Shown here piece after piece: positions 63,556 to 64,000 of a stretch of DNA of 64,000 nucleotides. The translations under genes and the position numbers were made by a program. Source of the stretch: Lachnospiraceae bacterium (GTDB lineage Bacteria > Bacillota > Clostridia > Lachnospirales > Lachnospiraceae); assembly GCA_015056945.1 (NCBI GenBank), contig SVFH01000009.1, forward strand, positions 1-64,000, given 5' to 3'. Position 1 is the first letter of the stretch, and each line of letters opens with the position of its first letter. The notes below the pieces were generated by a model. It was not told the origin of the DNA, did not search any database, and worked only from the letters and a program-made list of their open reading frames with translations.

Positions 63556-64000
63556 TCCAATACTACTCCTTCAACATACCAGTCAAAATTATTCAGCATA
63601 GTATTATCCGTCAGGCACTCGCCTTCCAATACTCTTAATATTCCATCATTGTCATAAATCGGTCCGTAAAAAACATCAAATGTGCCGCTGTTGATTTTTT
63701 CCTGTTCTTTCAAGACAACTTCTTCCACGCCGGGTTTTACCTTATCCGAAAGCGGCGCAAGCGAAACCATTCCGCTGTTAAGCCCTTCCCAGTAATGCTG
63801 TCCGGCAAACTTTCCCTGAAGGCACTTCAAAAAAACCGGCTGATAAAAAGCTTCCCAATTCCATACCGCTGCCGTCAGATATGTATTCGGGTAATGTTCT
63901 CTGTTATCGAGATTGTATCCGATAGACATAACGCCTCTTTCTTCTGCAATTTCAAGTACCTGCAGCGAGTCCGTATGCATTGCAATCACATCAATCTCAT
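63552..64000 (-). CDS. Second BMP-family binding protein (5' part beyond window)
   Basis: The reading frame stays open to the right edge, so only the C-terminal 149 residues or so are seen. They match the C-terminal half of the adjacent BMP protein: the start of the fragment reads DVIAMHTDSLQVLEIAEE against [51 protein letters not shown] and [11 protein letters not shown] have close counterparts. It is a tandem duplicate. An internal GTG at 63989 is not a real start. Confidence 0.85.
   Translation of the reverse strand, partial: EIDVIAMHTDSLQVLEIAEERGVMSIGYNLDNREHYPNTYLTAAVWNWEAFYQPVFLKCLQGKFAGQHYWEGLNSGMVSLAPLSDKVKPGVEEVVLKEQEKINSGTFDVFYGPIYDNDGILRVLEGECLTDNTMLNNFDWYVEGVVLE

Overview
The window reads as chromosomal DNA of an anaerobic, endospore-forming member of the Clostridia, most likely a Lachnospiraceae-type bacterium. 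The signs are dipicolinate synthase genes (dpaA-dpaB), an alpha/beta-type small acid-soluble spore protein, a two-gene SmsBC-type iron-sulfur assembly system, a transketolase split into two genes, a moderately AT-rich composition with strong GGAGG ribosome binding sites, and many MalFG-type sugar transporters. This placement is inferred from gene content only. Most genes are on the minus strand.

Left part (1-13.7 kb): the 3' end of an IS110-type transposase, then a sugar-use locus. It holds a binding-protein-dependent ABC importer (lipoprotein plus MalF- and MalG-type permeases, no ATPase gene), a YesL-like membrane protein, an EamA-type exporter, and a catabolic operon xylB - DUF4867 - FucI/AraA-type isomerase - split transketolase. 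A divergent LacI-family regulator lies beside it, and two ACGTGCAC-core sites sit next to the two facing promoters. The sugar is probably a pentose or a related aldose entering through D-xylulose 5-phosphate; the exact substrate cannot be read from the sequence.

Accessory part (13.7-31.3 kb): an unusual intergenic block with a three-copy spaced repeat and a nested hairpin. It is followed by a two-gene unit made of a zinc-ribbon protein with EEPLIPI-type repeats and a 1972-residue transglutaminase-like/helicase/Vsr-nuclease/DUF3320 fusion. Then come two unrelated proteins, a tRNA-Pro(AGG), and an operon of two CobW-type metal GTPases (one with a very His-rich insert) and a TerB-CbbX AAA+ ATPase. 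Last is a 3.6-kb block of tandem duplication and decay, in which three intact 156-residue exported proteins alternate with broken surface-protein fragments.

Housekeeping part (31.3-46.7 kb): smsB-smsC with a PAS-GGDEF gene, a small (p)ppGpp synthetase, dpaB-dpaA, truA-ysxC-lon, clpX-clpP-tig, a spore-protein gene behind a candidate sigma-G promoter, a DJ-1/PfpI protein and hflC-hflK.

Right part (46.8-64 kb): a six-gene operon mixing import-type sugar permeases and a chimeric binding protein with export-type parts (an HlyD-like adaptor and a MacB periplasmic-domain protein), with no ATPase. I consider this the strongest candidate for an undescribed system. It is followed by tRNA-Arg(ACG), a CapA-family protein, a metal-responsive ArsR - HMA chaperone - P1B ATPase operon with clear operators, and a signalling operon of two tandem BMP-family binding proteins, a hybrid histidine kinase and a receiver-GGDEF protein that runs off the right edge.

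Three intergenic regions carry copies of a dispersed palindromic repeat with a GCATCCTTAGCGGAG-like core. Intrinsic terminators can be drawn for most transcription units.
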